Part shown: positions 8,608 through 16,842 of the stretch, in pieces
Numbering within the stretch: the stretch's first letter is position 1
Layout of the letters: every line of letters starts with the position of its first letter
Source of the DNA: an uncultured Saprospiraceae bacterium
GTDB taxonomy: Bacteria; Bacteroidota; Bacteroidia; Chitinophagales; Saprospiraceae
DNA: 38,242 nt
NCBI GenBank assembly: GCA_938018185.1
Contig: CALIIW010000170.1
Coordinates: forward strand, 1 to 38,242
Direction: 5' to 3'
Program-made: the position numbers and the translations under genes
The notes under the pieces: generated by a model
Told to the model about the DNA's origin: nothing
What the model saw: the letters and a program-made list of their open reading frames with translations, nothing else
Databases searched by the model: none

Positions 8608-8631
8608 TTAAGTTACCCTATGGTAACTTAA
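8608..8631. promoter_or_regulatory. Perfect 24-bp dyad, candidate operator or terminator
   Basis: The arms TTAAGTTACC and GGTAACTTAA are perfectly inverted around CTAT. The dyad overlaps the stop codon of the Crp/Fnr-family gene and lies 55 bases upstream of the beta-barrel/hydrolase operon. Its symmetry, size and 4-base centre resemble Crp/Fnr operators. It could also act as a weak AT-rich terminator of the regulator gene, since the minus strand continues as TTTCATTT. Confidence 0.5.
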
Positions 8632-9206
8632 TTTTTTAGAACAGTATTTTTTCTAATACGACTCAAACTTTGGGGAGTAATTCCTAAATAGGAAGCTATG
8701 TGTTTTTGAGACACTCTTTGTAGTATCTCAGGATTATTCTTTAATAACTTGTTGTATCTTTCTTCAGCGGTAAGAGTCATACTCTCAATTTGTTGATTTT
8801 GTTTATCAGAAAAAGAGTTTTGTTCTCCTGCAAGAAACAACAAACTGCCCAATGGGGTTTTCTTTAGTATTTCTATATTGCTTTTGTTTATACGAAGTAC
8901 ATGGCATGCTTCCAAAGAAACAATTTCTATTGGAGAGGTCTTGCCTGATAACAATGATAGGTCATCGCCAAAAAAATTATTCTCTAAGTAAAGGTCCGTG
9001 CATACGAAATTGTTTTCTTTCCAAACAAACAAACCCACAGAGCCTTCCAATAAGTAGTAACCATATTTAGCAGTTGTATTGGACTGTTTTATAACTTCGT
9101 TTTTTTTGAATCTAACTTCCTCGCACAAGGAAACAAGTCTTTCCCAGCCTTCAATTGGGGCTTCGTAATATTTATCAAATGATTTTTTAATTATTTTCGC
9201 AAACAT
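8628..9206 (-). CDS. Crp/Fnr family transcriptional regulator
   Basis: Protein of 192 residues, the usual size for the short Crp/Fnr regulators of Bacteroidota. The cyclic-nucleotide-binding-like beta-roll spans about residues 25-115 (EVIKQSNTTAKYGYYLLEGS, then NNFFGDDLSLLSG). It lacks the canonical cAMP phosphate-binding GEL...RSA residues, so it probably does not bind cAMP. A dimerisation helix follows, then a winged helix-turn-helix at about 166-187 (SQKHIASYLGITPQSLSRIR). It probably controls the downstream beta-barrel/serine-hydrolase operon, because a perfect 24-bp dyad lies between the two. The start is the ATG at 9206; its signal is unknown. Confidence 0.92.
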   Translation of the reverse strand: MFAKIIKKSFDKYYEAPIEGWERLVSLCEEVRFKKNEVIKQSNTTAKYGYYLLEGSVGLFVWKENNFVCTDLYLENNFFGDDLSLLSGKTSPIEIVSLEACHVLRINKSNIEILKKTPLGSLLFLAGEQNSFSDKQNQQIESMTLTAEERYNKLLKNNPEILQRVSQKHIASYLGITPQSLSRIRKNTVLKN

Positions 9207-9337
9207 TTCAGTCTATTTATTTTAAGCACTTAAATATACATAATAAGATAACCTAAAATACAATCAAAATTTAGAACAGTTGCATATTGAATGATCACAA
9301 TTACGGACAAAATGGAAAATTCATAAAGAAGAGTTTC

Positions 9338-10369
9338 TTATTCTATAATTTCAAATTCTACCCTTCTATTCTTAGATCTTCCAATTTCAGTTTTGTTATC
9401 CGCTATTGGAATTTCCTCTCCAAAACCCTTCCATTCTATTCTATCTTTACTAATTCCATTTTGAATAATATTTTGCGCTATGAATTTTGCCCTTCTTTCG
9501 GAAAGTGATAAATTTGATTTTGAACTGCCCTTGGAATCTGTATGCCCATTGATACGAATTCTTATAGCAGAGTTAGCATTTAAACAAGCTGCCAAATCTT
9601 TTAGAACTGTAGCTGATTGCTTGTCTTTTAGGTCTGTGGTTCCTGTTATAAAATAAATTTGATCCAAAGGAATAATACTCCCAACTGGTAATTCTATTTT
9701 TCTGAAAAGAGCTTCATAATCTGTCAATTCAACCACTGAAATATCGTCTATGACAAAATATCCCTTCATTAATAATGGGTATTGACCTTCCTTGCGAAAC
9801 TGACCAAGATATAGTTTGCTATATTTTTCTTCCGGAGTAAAATGTTTTTCAACTTTTACCCACTCCTTATTAGTAATTGTTAGCTCTGTATCTGCAAATA
9901 TCTGAGGGATTCCATATATCAACTTGCCGTTATTAAATTTAATAGAATCCGCTAAAAATAAAATGCCAAAATTTTCATTCATTAACTGATCAATATCCAT
10001 TTGAGGATTTATACAATCAGCCCTCCTTATCCAATATGAAACTTTATAAGTTTTATCAGGATCTAAGTCTTTTAATAAATTCACACCAATATACTCCCCC
10101 CAATCAATACTAGTTTGCATACCAATCATCATTGATCCAGAATGTGGTGGAGGAGGCGATATAAATCTCTCTTCAAATTCAGGAGTAATCAAATCAGGAG
10201 AGGCTGTATTTGGCGAGGTCCACTGTTGAATTTTACTATTGAAATGAATATCATCTGCCGTAAACTTACTGATCGTATCAATAGTTTGTTCAAAACTTGG
10301 ATTAGGGACTAAGTTTTGGCCATGTAGTAAACAATTCATAAATAGAAAAAAAAAGACTGTTAATCTCAT
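9338..10369 (-). CDS. OmpA-family protein with N-terminal carbohydrate-binding-like domain
   Basis: Protein of 343 residues. A signal peptide (MRLTVFFFLFMNCLLHGQ) is followed by NLVPNPSFEQ, the usual start of a jelly-roll carbohydrate-binding-like module, which extends to about residue 215 (YFVIDDISVVEL). The C-terminal OmpA domain (about 235-343) has IRINGHTDSKGSSKSNLSLS and ERRAKFIAQNII, the peptidoglycan-binding helix-strand pattern, and ends GRSKNRRVEFEI. The protein should sit at the outer membrane and grip peptidoglycan while exposing or sensing a ligand. It stands alone on the minus strand. The N-terminal module is assigned by pattern only. Confidence 0.85.
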   Translation of the reverse strand: MRLTVFFFLFMNCLLHGQNLVPNPSFEQTIDTISKFTADDIHFNSKIQQWTSPNTASPDLITPEFEERFISPPPPHSGSMMIGMQTSIDWGEYIGVNLLKDLDPDKTYKVSYWIRRADCINPQMDIDQLMNENFGILFLADSIKFNNGKLIYGIPQIFADTELTITNKEWVKVEKHFTPEEKYSKLYLGQFRKEGQYPLLMKGYFVIDDISVVELTDYEALFRKIELPVGSIIPLDQIYFITGTTDLKDKQSATVLKDLAACLNANSAIRIRINGHTDSKGSSKSNLSLSERRAKFIAQNIIQNGISKDRIEWKGFGEEIPIADNKTEIGRSKNRRVEFEIIE

Positions 10370-10573
10370 TGATCTAATATTTTATATTTAATGATGTGGA
10401 GTGAATGACTAGTGTATGCAGTAAATACTAATAATGAATTAGTAAACTGCTACTAGCCTAACGCTTTAAGAAACAATAGATACAATATTCAAATAACAAA
10501 ATCATTCTTCTAGGCATTTGATGTTCAAACCAGCCATATTAAAACGCAAAAGCTTTAGCATTTACTGTAAACT

Positions 10574-11086
10574 TCATTTTAAAATTTCTCTCTGAAACAA
10601 ACAAACCACGTCATCATTATAATGATCTGGTAAGCCAGTAGTGTCTGTGAGCTCTTTCGTTCCTAAGAATTCAAAACCTATTTTTTTGTAGTGTTTAATG
10701 AGACCTTCATTATACCCTACGGTGTCCATTCTGATGTATTCTAAGTCATGAGTAACACCGTACTCATCAGCCCAATTAACGATATTCTTGGCTAGGTTTT
10801 GTCCACGAAAATCTTGATTAGTTGCTATTCTATGAATGTATATTGAAGGCTCCTTATTATCCTTTCCCCAAATTAATTCATCATTCCTGGTAGTTGCCCA
10901 GATACAAGCAATTTGATTCTCAATTGTGATTTTCCACTGTCTTTTATTCTGTATCTCGTCAACAATTAGTTCTTTCGAAAATTCAGGCCAGGAGACTTGC
11001 TTTTTGGATTTCATAAAATCTGTAGCGATTCGATACAGCTCAAATATTTTAGCTAAGTCTTGTAAAGTACTATTTTCTATCTGCAT
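10574..11086 (-). CDS. GNAT family N-acetyltransferase
   Basis: Protein of 170 residues, typical for a GNAT acetyltransferase, which transfers an acetyl group from acetyl-CoA to an amine. The acetyl-CoA loop is in HRIATNQDFRGQNLAKNIVN (R/QxxGxG/A pattern, about residues 96-115). Motif B ends GLIKHYKKIGFEFLGTKEL. No signal peptide, so cytoplasmic. The acceptor substrate cannot be inferred from the sequence or from the neighbours. Confidence 0.88.
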   Translation of the reverse strand: MQIENSTLQDLAKIFELYRIATDFMKSKKQVSWPEFSKELIVDEIQNKRQWKITIENQIACIWATTRNDELIWGKDNKEPSIYIHRIATNQDFRGQNLAKNIVNWADEYGVTHDLEYIRMDTVGYNEGLIKHYKKIGFEFLGTKELTDTTGLPDHYNDDVVCLFQREILK

Positions 11087-11244
11087 AGATTATCCTTCAG
11101 GCTTTGATAAATAATAGTTAGGATTGTAAAATAATATAACTAGTGTTCTTAATAATTATTACTCAGCACTAGCAAAAAACAAACTATAAAAATTCTACCA
11201 AATAGATTAGACAATAAGTATCAATTGATTGGTTTCCCCAGTAC

Positions 11245-11676
11245 TCATTTATCCAAAAAATGAATTAAAAATCCGACAACACCAATAAATAGACAAAGCG
11301 GGGCAAATATTTTTGAATCAGCTTTAGCGAAATCCGTATTTTTTATTTTCTTAAAAAAGCCAACATAATCAAATTCTCCAATCGCTCGTAAAATAAAAAT
11401 AGTAGGAATAAACCAAGAGTCATATTTTGTAATCCAATTTGGTATTTCTACGGTTGTTAATCCAGATTTTACGAGATAAATCATCCCAAACAAAGCTAAA
11501 CCAAGTGCCACTATTAAGGTGGCAAATTTAGGAATGGAAATATTCTTTTCCTCGTCGATTTTAGTTGGTATAACCTTGTCCAAGCCCCAGGTACCTCCAA
11601 AGAACCAATAGAAATGAAATGCACTTAGTACAAAGAAAATTAGACATAAAATTATTGAAAGAATTGTCACGATCAT
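11245..11676 (-). CDS. DUF3995-type integral membrane protein
   Basis: I place the start at the ATG at 11676, giving a protein of 143 residues that begins directly with the first membrane helix (MIVTILSIILCLIFFVLSAF). The frame continues 18 codons upstream to an ATG at 11730. The motif HFYWFFGGTWGLDKVIPT after helix one is the hallmark of DUF3995 proteins. Three further hydrophobic segments follow (FATLIVALGLALFGMIYLV, then one around FIPTIFILRAIGEF, then the C-terminal LFIGVVGFLIHFLDK). It is an inner membrane protein of unknown function. It is not tightly linked to either neighbour. Confidence 0.82.
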   Translation of the reverse strand: MIVTILSIILCLIFFVLSAFHFYWFFGGTWGLDKVIPTKIDEEKNISIPKFATLIVALGLALFGMIYLVKSGLTTVEIPNWITKYDSWFIPTIFILRAIGEFDYVGFFKKIKNTDFAKADSKIFAPLCLFIGVVGFLIHFLDK

Positions 11677-11893
11677 AAATTTGGGAATTAATAAATAAAC
11701 AGGAAAAATACTAATATTTTTCCTTCCCAATTGATCTAATAGCTGGAAAAGAAACCTAAAGGTTCAGAGATGAGGTGATTCTTAAAGATTTACAACAATG
11801 GGCAGGAACATAGAAGAAAATGTGCAAAACGCGGACAGAAGGAAACATTCATTCTCCTCCATAGTTTTTAATTATCACACTTTTAAAAGGAAT

Positions 11894-12058
11894 TTATCCT
11901 TTATGACTATTTTGAGCTTCGTTCACAGCTTGTTCTTTGTCTATCTGAGCGACAGGCTTTGCTGAACTCTGTTGACTGGCTTTTTTACGTTGATATTTTT
12001 GGAACTGTCTAAAAATCATAGGCCCAAACATCATCAACATTCTCATTAATCCTTTCAT
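11894..12058 (-). CDS. Small basic protein, hypothetical
   Basis: A 54-residue protein starting at the ATG at 12058 (MKGLMRMLMMFGPMIFRQFQ). A frame from 12118 is longer but its first 20 residues look non-coding. The N-terminal third is hydrophobic and methionine-rich, followed by KYQRKKASQQSS and an acidic/polar tail. Short proteins with this arrangement occur in other Bacteroidota as far as I recall; their function is not known. It may sit at the membrane surface. Confidence 0.45.
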   Translation of the reverse strand: MKGLMRMLMMFGPMIFRQFQKYQRKKASQQSSAKPVAQIDKEQAVNEAQNSHKG

Positions 12059-12379
12059 AATTACTTTTATTTCTATTAGTTTAGACTGAAGTAAAAGTAA
12101 TAAGTCTCTACTAGCCACTTATTTAGGCCAATTACTTTGATTTTGCTTCAAAATAAGCCTTAATAGGCATATAGCTATACCTTTTCATTTAGATCACAGC
12201 TTACCTATTCTCTAGTTACTGCCGATCTAGACTCCTTTTAAATGGATTATATAAGTAGTTTTATGCTAAATTGGTTATCCATATTGGCATTGAAATTTCT
12301 TCCTGAATGCCAAATTGCAATTCCATTTTATTAAATTCATGCTAGGACTTTTTATTCTTGCACTGGGTTTAATAAGTGT

Positions 12380-13093
12380 TCATTGGATGTATTTCACATA
12401 CATATCCCCCGTTTCTATTTCTTCAGGCAATGCTTTAATAAATTCTCTAAACTCAATCTCATTCTTCCATGTTTCGAATGAAAAACTCATTGACTCATAG
12501 GGCGAAAAGTTGTACGAAAGTGACTTAAATTTCGATAAATAATCAAGGCACTCTAGTGCTAAGTCCTTGAGCTTGGCATTATACTCCAGACTCATTAAAG
12601 GCAATGGTTGTGATAGTCCTTTTAAAACTTCTAACTCATAGCCTTCTACATCTATTTTACAAAAATCTGGAATTCCATATGTCTCTATCAACTGATCGAG
12701 TGTTTGGATTTCTATTAAACTAGTAGCGTTCCATTCGATACTTAAATTTTCCTGTTCTTTGTATTTTTCAATGAACAATTCACTTAAGGTGCAAACTTCT
12801 TTGACATCTGATATATAAATTTCTTTTTGTCCTGCCTCACTTCCTATACCAATTTGGAGTGTGGTAGCCTCTTTGTTGGTACCAAATTTTTCTTCTAAAA
12901 TGCTGTAAGTTTCTTTTACTGGTTCAACACTTACAACTCGAGCTCCTAAGCTTAAAAAGATTTCTGTTCTATTTCCTATATTAGCGCCGATATCAAAACA
13001 TAAATCACCCTGTTTCACATACTTACCATAGAAAGATTTGAATCTTCTTTTTTGTCTAAAAGTGGAGACCTTTGTTCTAAGATGATTAATCAT
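12380..13093 (-). CDS. FkbM family methyltransferase
   Basis: Protein of 237 residues with a SAM-binding Rossmann fold. Motif I is DLCFDIGANIGNRTEIFLSL (about 32-51), followed by RVVSVEPVKETYSIL. The FkbM signature IQTLDQLIETYG and DFCKIDVEGYELEVLKGL follows (about 128-162). FkbM-type enzymes O-methylate sugars, polyketides or lipids and often belong to surface polysaccharide clusters. No such cluster is visible here, so the substrate is unknown. A basic N-terminus (FRQKRRFKSFYGKYV) may contact the membrane. Confidence 0.9.
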   Translation of the reverse strand: MINHLRTKVSTFRQKRRFKSFYGKYVKQGDLCFDIGANIGNRTEIFLSLGARVVSVEPVKETYSILEEKFGTNKEATTLQIGIGSEAGQKEIYISDVKEVCTLSELFIEKYKEQENLSIEWNATSLIEIQTLDQLIETYGIPDFCKIDVEGYELEVLKGLSQPLPLMSLEYNAKLKDLALECLDYLSKFKSLSYNFSPYESMSFSFETWKNEIEFREFIKALPEEIETGDMYVKYIQ

Positions 13094-13221
13094 ATTTCTT
13101 TATGGAAACTTTATTAGTACGACTTGTTTTACCCTTCTTGAAATTTCGAACAGCTAATATTACATGCAAGATACAAAGTAAGTGTGATTTTATTCAAGCG
13201 TTCTTGCAGCTCTTATTATTC

Positions 13222-13407
13222 TTATGACTCCCAATGTCTTTCTAGGCTGACATAATTCTTCTTTGTTTCAATTAGATATATTCTATTATCTGTGGGATTC
13301 CTTTTTTCTTCCATTTGATTTGAAATGGAATCAAGTTCATTAGAAACATAGAATTCTAAAGAGAAAAGCCAATTGTCTAAATATAATTTTGAACATTCGT
13401 TTAGGAA
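13222..13407 (-). pseudogene. Possible gene remnant, 61 codons without a start
   Basis: A minus-strand frame, open between a TGA at 13408-13410 and a TAA at 13222-13224, reads like protein, e.g. NECSKLYLDNWLFSLEFYV and ETKKNYVSLERHWES at its end. No start codon exists near its beginning; the only internal methionine is in SNQMEEKRN. It could be the tail of a decayed gene in the gap between the FkbM and protease genes (13094-13466), where nothing else was seen. No family is recognised. Confidence 0.25.
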
Positions 13408-13466
13408 TCATGTTATGAGACAGCTTATCATTCAAAACTACATTAAAGACAAAATTAATATCTAGT

Positions 13467-16400
13467 TTACTTCAGCTTTATTATCCTTTCAACTAATCTT
13501 TGTCCAGAATTGAGGTCTTTTATTTCTAACAAATAAGCCCCATCCGTCAAGCTTTGCATATCAATAATTGACGCATTCCTATGACTCAACAATTCCATTC
13601 CACTGAGAGTAAAAATAGAGACTATATATTCCTCTGTGCCACTCAGCTTAATATTTAAAACTCCTTTGGTTGGATTTGGAAAAATAGAAACTGTCATAGA
13701 TAACAAAGGTGCTGCTGTCGAAGTAACAAGATCCATTCCATCACAATCTTCATCTATTCCATTATTTAGTATCTCTTCTGCATCCGGATTTATAGCCACA
13801 TTTTCATCATCACAATCATCCACTAAATCAAAACCATCTCCATCAAGGTCATCGTCCAGAGTCAATGGATTACAATCATCGTCTATCCCATTATACACGA
13901 TTTCGGCTTGAGCCGAATTTACACTCGCATCTGTATCATCACAGTCATCTACTAAATCAAAACCATCTTCATCCAAGTCATCGTCCAAGGTCAATGGGTT
14001 ACAATCATCGTCTATTCCATTGTACACGATTTCGGCTTGGTTAGGATTAACGTTAGGATTGTTATCATCACAATCTTCCGAAATGTCAAATCCATCTTGA
14101 TCATTGTCATTACATGGGGTGTCACAGTAAAAACCAAAATCGACTGTTTGATTTCCTGCAGGATCAAGATCGAACCAATCGTCCTCGGGATCACCATCGT
14201 TTAATGGCTCACCATCAGCCGTGATCGTTATGATGCCTGAAAAGAGATCGCTTCCTGGTAAACCTCGTCCATTGTTATCTTTATCTATGTCATTATTTGC
14301 ATCTGTGAAAATAGCAGAAGGTACAAGACCATTTAATGGACCTCCCTCATCCCAATTATCAATTTGCCAAACAAATACCGTGTAAGCTCCAGGTGTAACT
14401 GTAAATCTGTAATAGCCATTTTCATCCGTAGTTGTAAAGCCACACCAATCCGTAGGCACACCATCCTCATCATTATCTTTCCACAAAGCAACTTTAACTC
14501 CAGCGATCCCTTCTTCCCCATTGTCATCTATTCCGTTTTTATTAGCATCAAACCATACCCTATTGCCAATTGAATTGGGCCCCAAAGGTGCAATTCGACC
14601 AGGACCATACTCTGTGATATAGGTGGCATTGTCCATATAATTTTCTGCTGTAATGCCTTGCAAAGGATCGAGAAGATTGCCAGTCCGAGTATCATTAGGA
14701 TTGCTTGCAAGAAAAGGTCTTCTATAATGTTCTACCCTTATTAGTTCTTTCTCGCCGGGTACCACCAAGGAATAGTTTGAAAGATCATATCTAAAGTGTC
14801 CATAATAATCACCATAATCTTCTGGCCTGACATAACTATGTGTCGGTATCAATGCATGTAAAATAGAACCATCTGCATAAGTCATTTTTAAGGTGATGTC
14901 TCTAGGACTACCTAGAATATCTCTATAGATTGGATCATCCTTGATTTCTTGCAATTTTTCTGAATCAGTTGGATCTATAATCGGTGGCAAGGTGCCATTG
15001 TACTTGATAGGTTTATAAATTATATTTCCAGCTTGTTGTGAACCATGAGCAGTACCATAAACGAGATAAACCTCCGTATTTAATATTTCTTCCCCAGGGA
15101 CTTGTGTTTTTTCTGCATAGCTTTTTTCCTCTTTTTGTCCAGGTAATCTATTGTACATCCTTGCTCCATTCTCTAAGCTTAAGATGGGAAGGCCTTCATG
15201 CCTCCTAACTTGATAAACCTTATTTTCACCGCGATAAAAGACGGTCCCATTTTTCACTTCTGTGCCTATGTAATAGTGATGCATGGCATAGGCAGAAAAA
15301 TCTCCAAAGCCATCCCAAGGTCCAGTTCCATAGGTTCTGACTCCTAGGCAAGAATGATTCCGTTGCATGGCATCAGAACTTTCACCTTCAAAATCTGAGT
15401 CTTCTTCCACCCTACAAATGGGATCTATAAAATCATAAGTAGCTTGTATGAAATTCCAAGATTCTCCTCGACCACCACCGTCATCATCTTCGCCACCATA
15501 CGGGTATTGGTAGGAGTCATCATTAGCTGGCAGCTCATAAGCCGACCCCCAATGAGGTAAACTTAAAGCATGACCCAATTCATGAATATAAATATCCGTA
15601 AAATCTGGACTCACAAAACTTCCGCCTCCACCCCAGCCTCCTGGTGCCAGATTAAGTGTATTTCCAAAGTAAATGGTAGATAAACGATCGTTGGTTGTCT
15701 TATGCATTTCACCAAGGGCAAGTACGGCTATAGAATTGATATAGCCATCATTAGCTACACCCATAACTTGTTTTTCATCCTTACTTTTTAGTCTTACCAA
15801 CTCTTCCGTTTCATTGGTAGCTATAATCTCTGGAAAAACTAAAGTTTCCGGAAAGGCACCATATCTAACCACACTAACTGGTATGGCAGAAGCCGTCTCC
15901 GCAAGAAAATTTTCAATCTCAGGACTGTTATGCGGATCGTCATTAAAATCCATAAAGTCCTGATCGACTCTCACCAAATTCATTTCTGTATAAGGACCTA
16001 TTTTTAAGTCTGATTGATTCAAATAGCGGCTTGTATGACTCAATGATATTTCTAGTTCCAATCCCATCTCTATCCAAGATTTTGGCAAAGTAACAGTAAA
16101 ATAATTTTCAAAGTCTGGTCTAGAAAGATCGATAGTTTGTGATAAGACCGTCGGTCCTTTCAAACACTTTACACCAATAGAACTTCCATTTTTGAATCCT
16201 TCCACTTGAACATCAGGTGCTGGACCTGTACCTGAAACTGCTACCTGCAACAATGCTGGTCGATGTCCAATAATAAAATGAAATGGATGATCAAGACTAT
16301 GTCGGTGCGTCTGCGCAAAGAACAACTCTTCAATGACTGCATTTTCATTTACAAGACCAATGCAGTCTCCTTCATCATCCGGTTCCGCAAAAACAAATTC

Positions 16401-16529
16401 TTGAAAATTATAAGAAGCAGGTAGTGCTTCATTGGTGTTTGGCTGTATCGTACCAAGAATGTTCTGAGCTGTCACATCAGGAATTAGAAAAAAGTATACT
16501 AGGGCTAGAAATAGGCAGGTCTTTTTCAT
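13467..16529 (-). CDS. Secreted M66-like zinc metalloprotease with SdrD-B, MopE and T9SS sorting domains
   Basis: Protein of 1020 residues. A signal peptide ends near residue 21 (PDVTAQ). The protease domain (about 60-420) has the zinc site HELGHALSLPH at 316-326, preceded by a glycine-rich WGGGGSF loop, as in M66 (StcE-like) peptidases. The third ligand spacing fits metzincins, but the usual glycine at position 323 is serine. An SdrD-B-like Ig module spans about 652-801 (GNRVWFDANKNGIDDNGEEG). Three MopE-type motifs (about 810-932, EDCDDNNPNVNP and NGIDDDCNPLTLDDD) probably bind calcium. A T9SS sorting domain ends the protein (SIFPNPTKGVLNIKL, 948 onward). It is therefore exported and probably surface-attached or released, and degrades an extracellular protein or glycoprotein. 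It stands alone on the minus strand. Confidence 0.88.
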   Translation of the reverse strand: MKKTCLFLALVYFFLIPDVTAQNILGTIQPNTNEALPASYNFQEFVFAEPDDEGDCIGLVNENAVIEELFFAQTHRHSLDHPFHFIIGHRPALLQVAVSGTGPAPDVQVEGFKNGSSIGVKCLKGPTVLSQTIDLSRPDFENYFTVTLPKSWIEMGLELEISLSHTSRYLNQSDLKIGPYTEMNLVRVDQDFMDFNDDPHNSPEIENFLAETASAIPVSVVRYGAFPETLVFPEIIATNETEELVRLKSKDEKQVMGVANDGYINSIAVLALGEMHKTTNDRLSTIYFGNTLNLAPGGWGGGGSFVSPDFTDIYIHELGHALSLPHWGSAYELPANDDSYQYPYGGEDDDGGGRGESWNFIQATYDFIDPICRVEEDSDFEGESSDAMQRNHSCLGVRTYGTGPWDGFGDFSAYAMHHYYIGTEVKNGTVFYRGENKVYQVRRHEGLPILSLENGARMYNRLPGQKEEKSYAEKTQVPGEEILNTEVYLVYGTAHGSQQAGNIIYKPIKYNGTLPPIIDPTDSEKLQEIKDDPIYRDILGSPRDITLKMTYADGSILHALIPTHSYVRPEDYGDYYGHFRYDLSNYSLVVPGEKELIRVEHYRRPFLASNPNDTRTGNLLDPLQGITAENYMDNATYITEYGPGRIAPLGPNSIGNRVWFDANKNGIDDNGEEGIAGVKVALWKDNDEDGVPTDWCGFTTTDENGYYRFTVTPGAYTVFVWQIDNWDEGGPLNGLVPSAIFTDANNDIDKDNNGRGLPGSDLFSGIITITADGEPLNDGDPEDDWFDLDPAGNQTVDFGFYCDTPCNDNDQDGFDISEDCDDNNPNVNPNQAEIVYNGIDDDCNPLTLDDDLDEDGFDLVDDCDDTDASVNSAQAEIVYNGIDDDCNPLTLDDDLDGDGFDLVDDCDDENVAINPDAEEILNNGIDEDCDGMDLVTSTAAPLLSMTVSIFPNPTKGVLNIKLSGTEEYIVSIFTLSGMELLSHRNASIIDMQSLTDGAYLLEIKDLNSGQRLVERIIKLK
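13782..14039. repeat. Two near-identical 129-bp tandem units inside the protease gene
   Basis: Residues about 831-873 and 874-916 are tandem copies of a 43-residue MopE-type unit. Both contain AEIVYNGIDDDCNPLTLDDD followed by LDxDGFDLVDDCDD. The DNA of the two copies is almost identical over the central part, pointing to a recent duplication. A more diverged unit lies on either side. Confidence 0.85.
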
Positions 16530-16842
16530 TTGGCTTTTCTGAATTAACTATTAATTACAACAATTGTAAAATCAATATACTGGTCTGCTAATTTACAAAA
16601 AAATTTAAGCTCTATTGCTATATTCTGAAGATTGTCCTGGTCCTAATTTTAAGCATCCGAAACTGTCCACAAAATGATGCGAAAAATATGCCATTAGGAA
16701 TCCATCTTCATTCTTTTAAAAACAAAACAAGCAATAAAATCAAGTTTATGAATATTCAACCCTTTAAAATTTAAATAAAATTGTTAATTTCAAGTTGCAA
16801 TTATTTTAGGCTAAACAAAAGCATAGGAGACAAACAAAAACT
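16530..16842. other. Divergent intergenic region, promoters expected
   Basis: 313 bases between the divergent protease (minus) and S41 peptidase (plus) genes. No coding frame or hairpin was found. An aggag at 16826-16830 lies 12 bases before the S41 ATG, rather far for a standard ribosome-binding site. Confidence 0.5.

Noticed and set aside
12315-12500. Plus-strand 61-codon frame with a hydrophobic N-terminus
   Set aside because: More than half overlaps the well-supported FkbM gene on the other strand, and no family or ribosome-binding site supports it.
13782-14039. Repeats considered as a CRISPR array
   Set aside because: The units are 129 bp, contiguous and in frame with the protein; there are no spacers and no cas genes.
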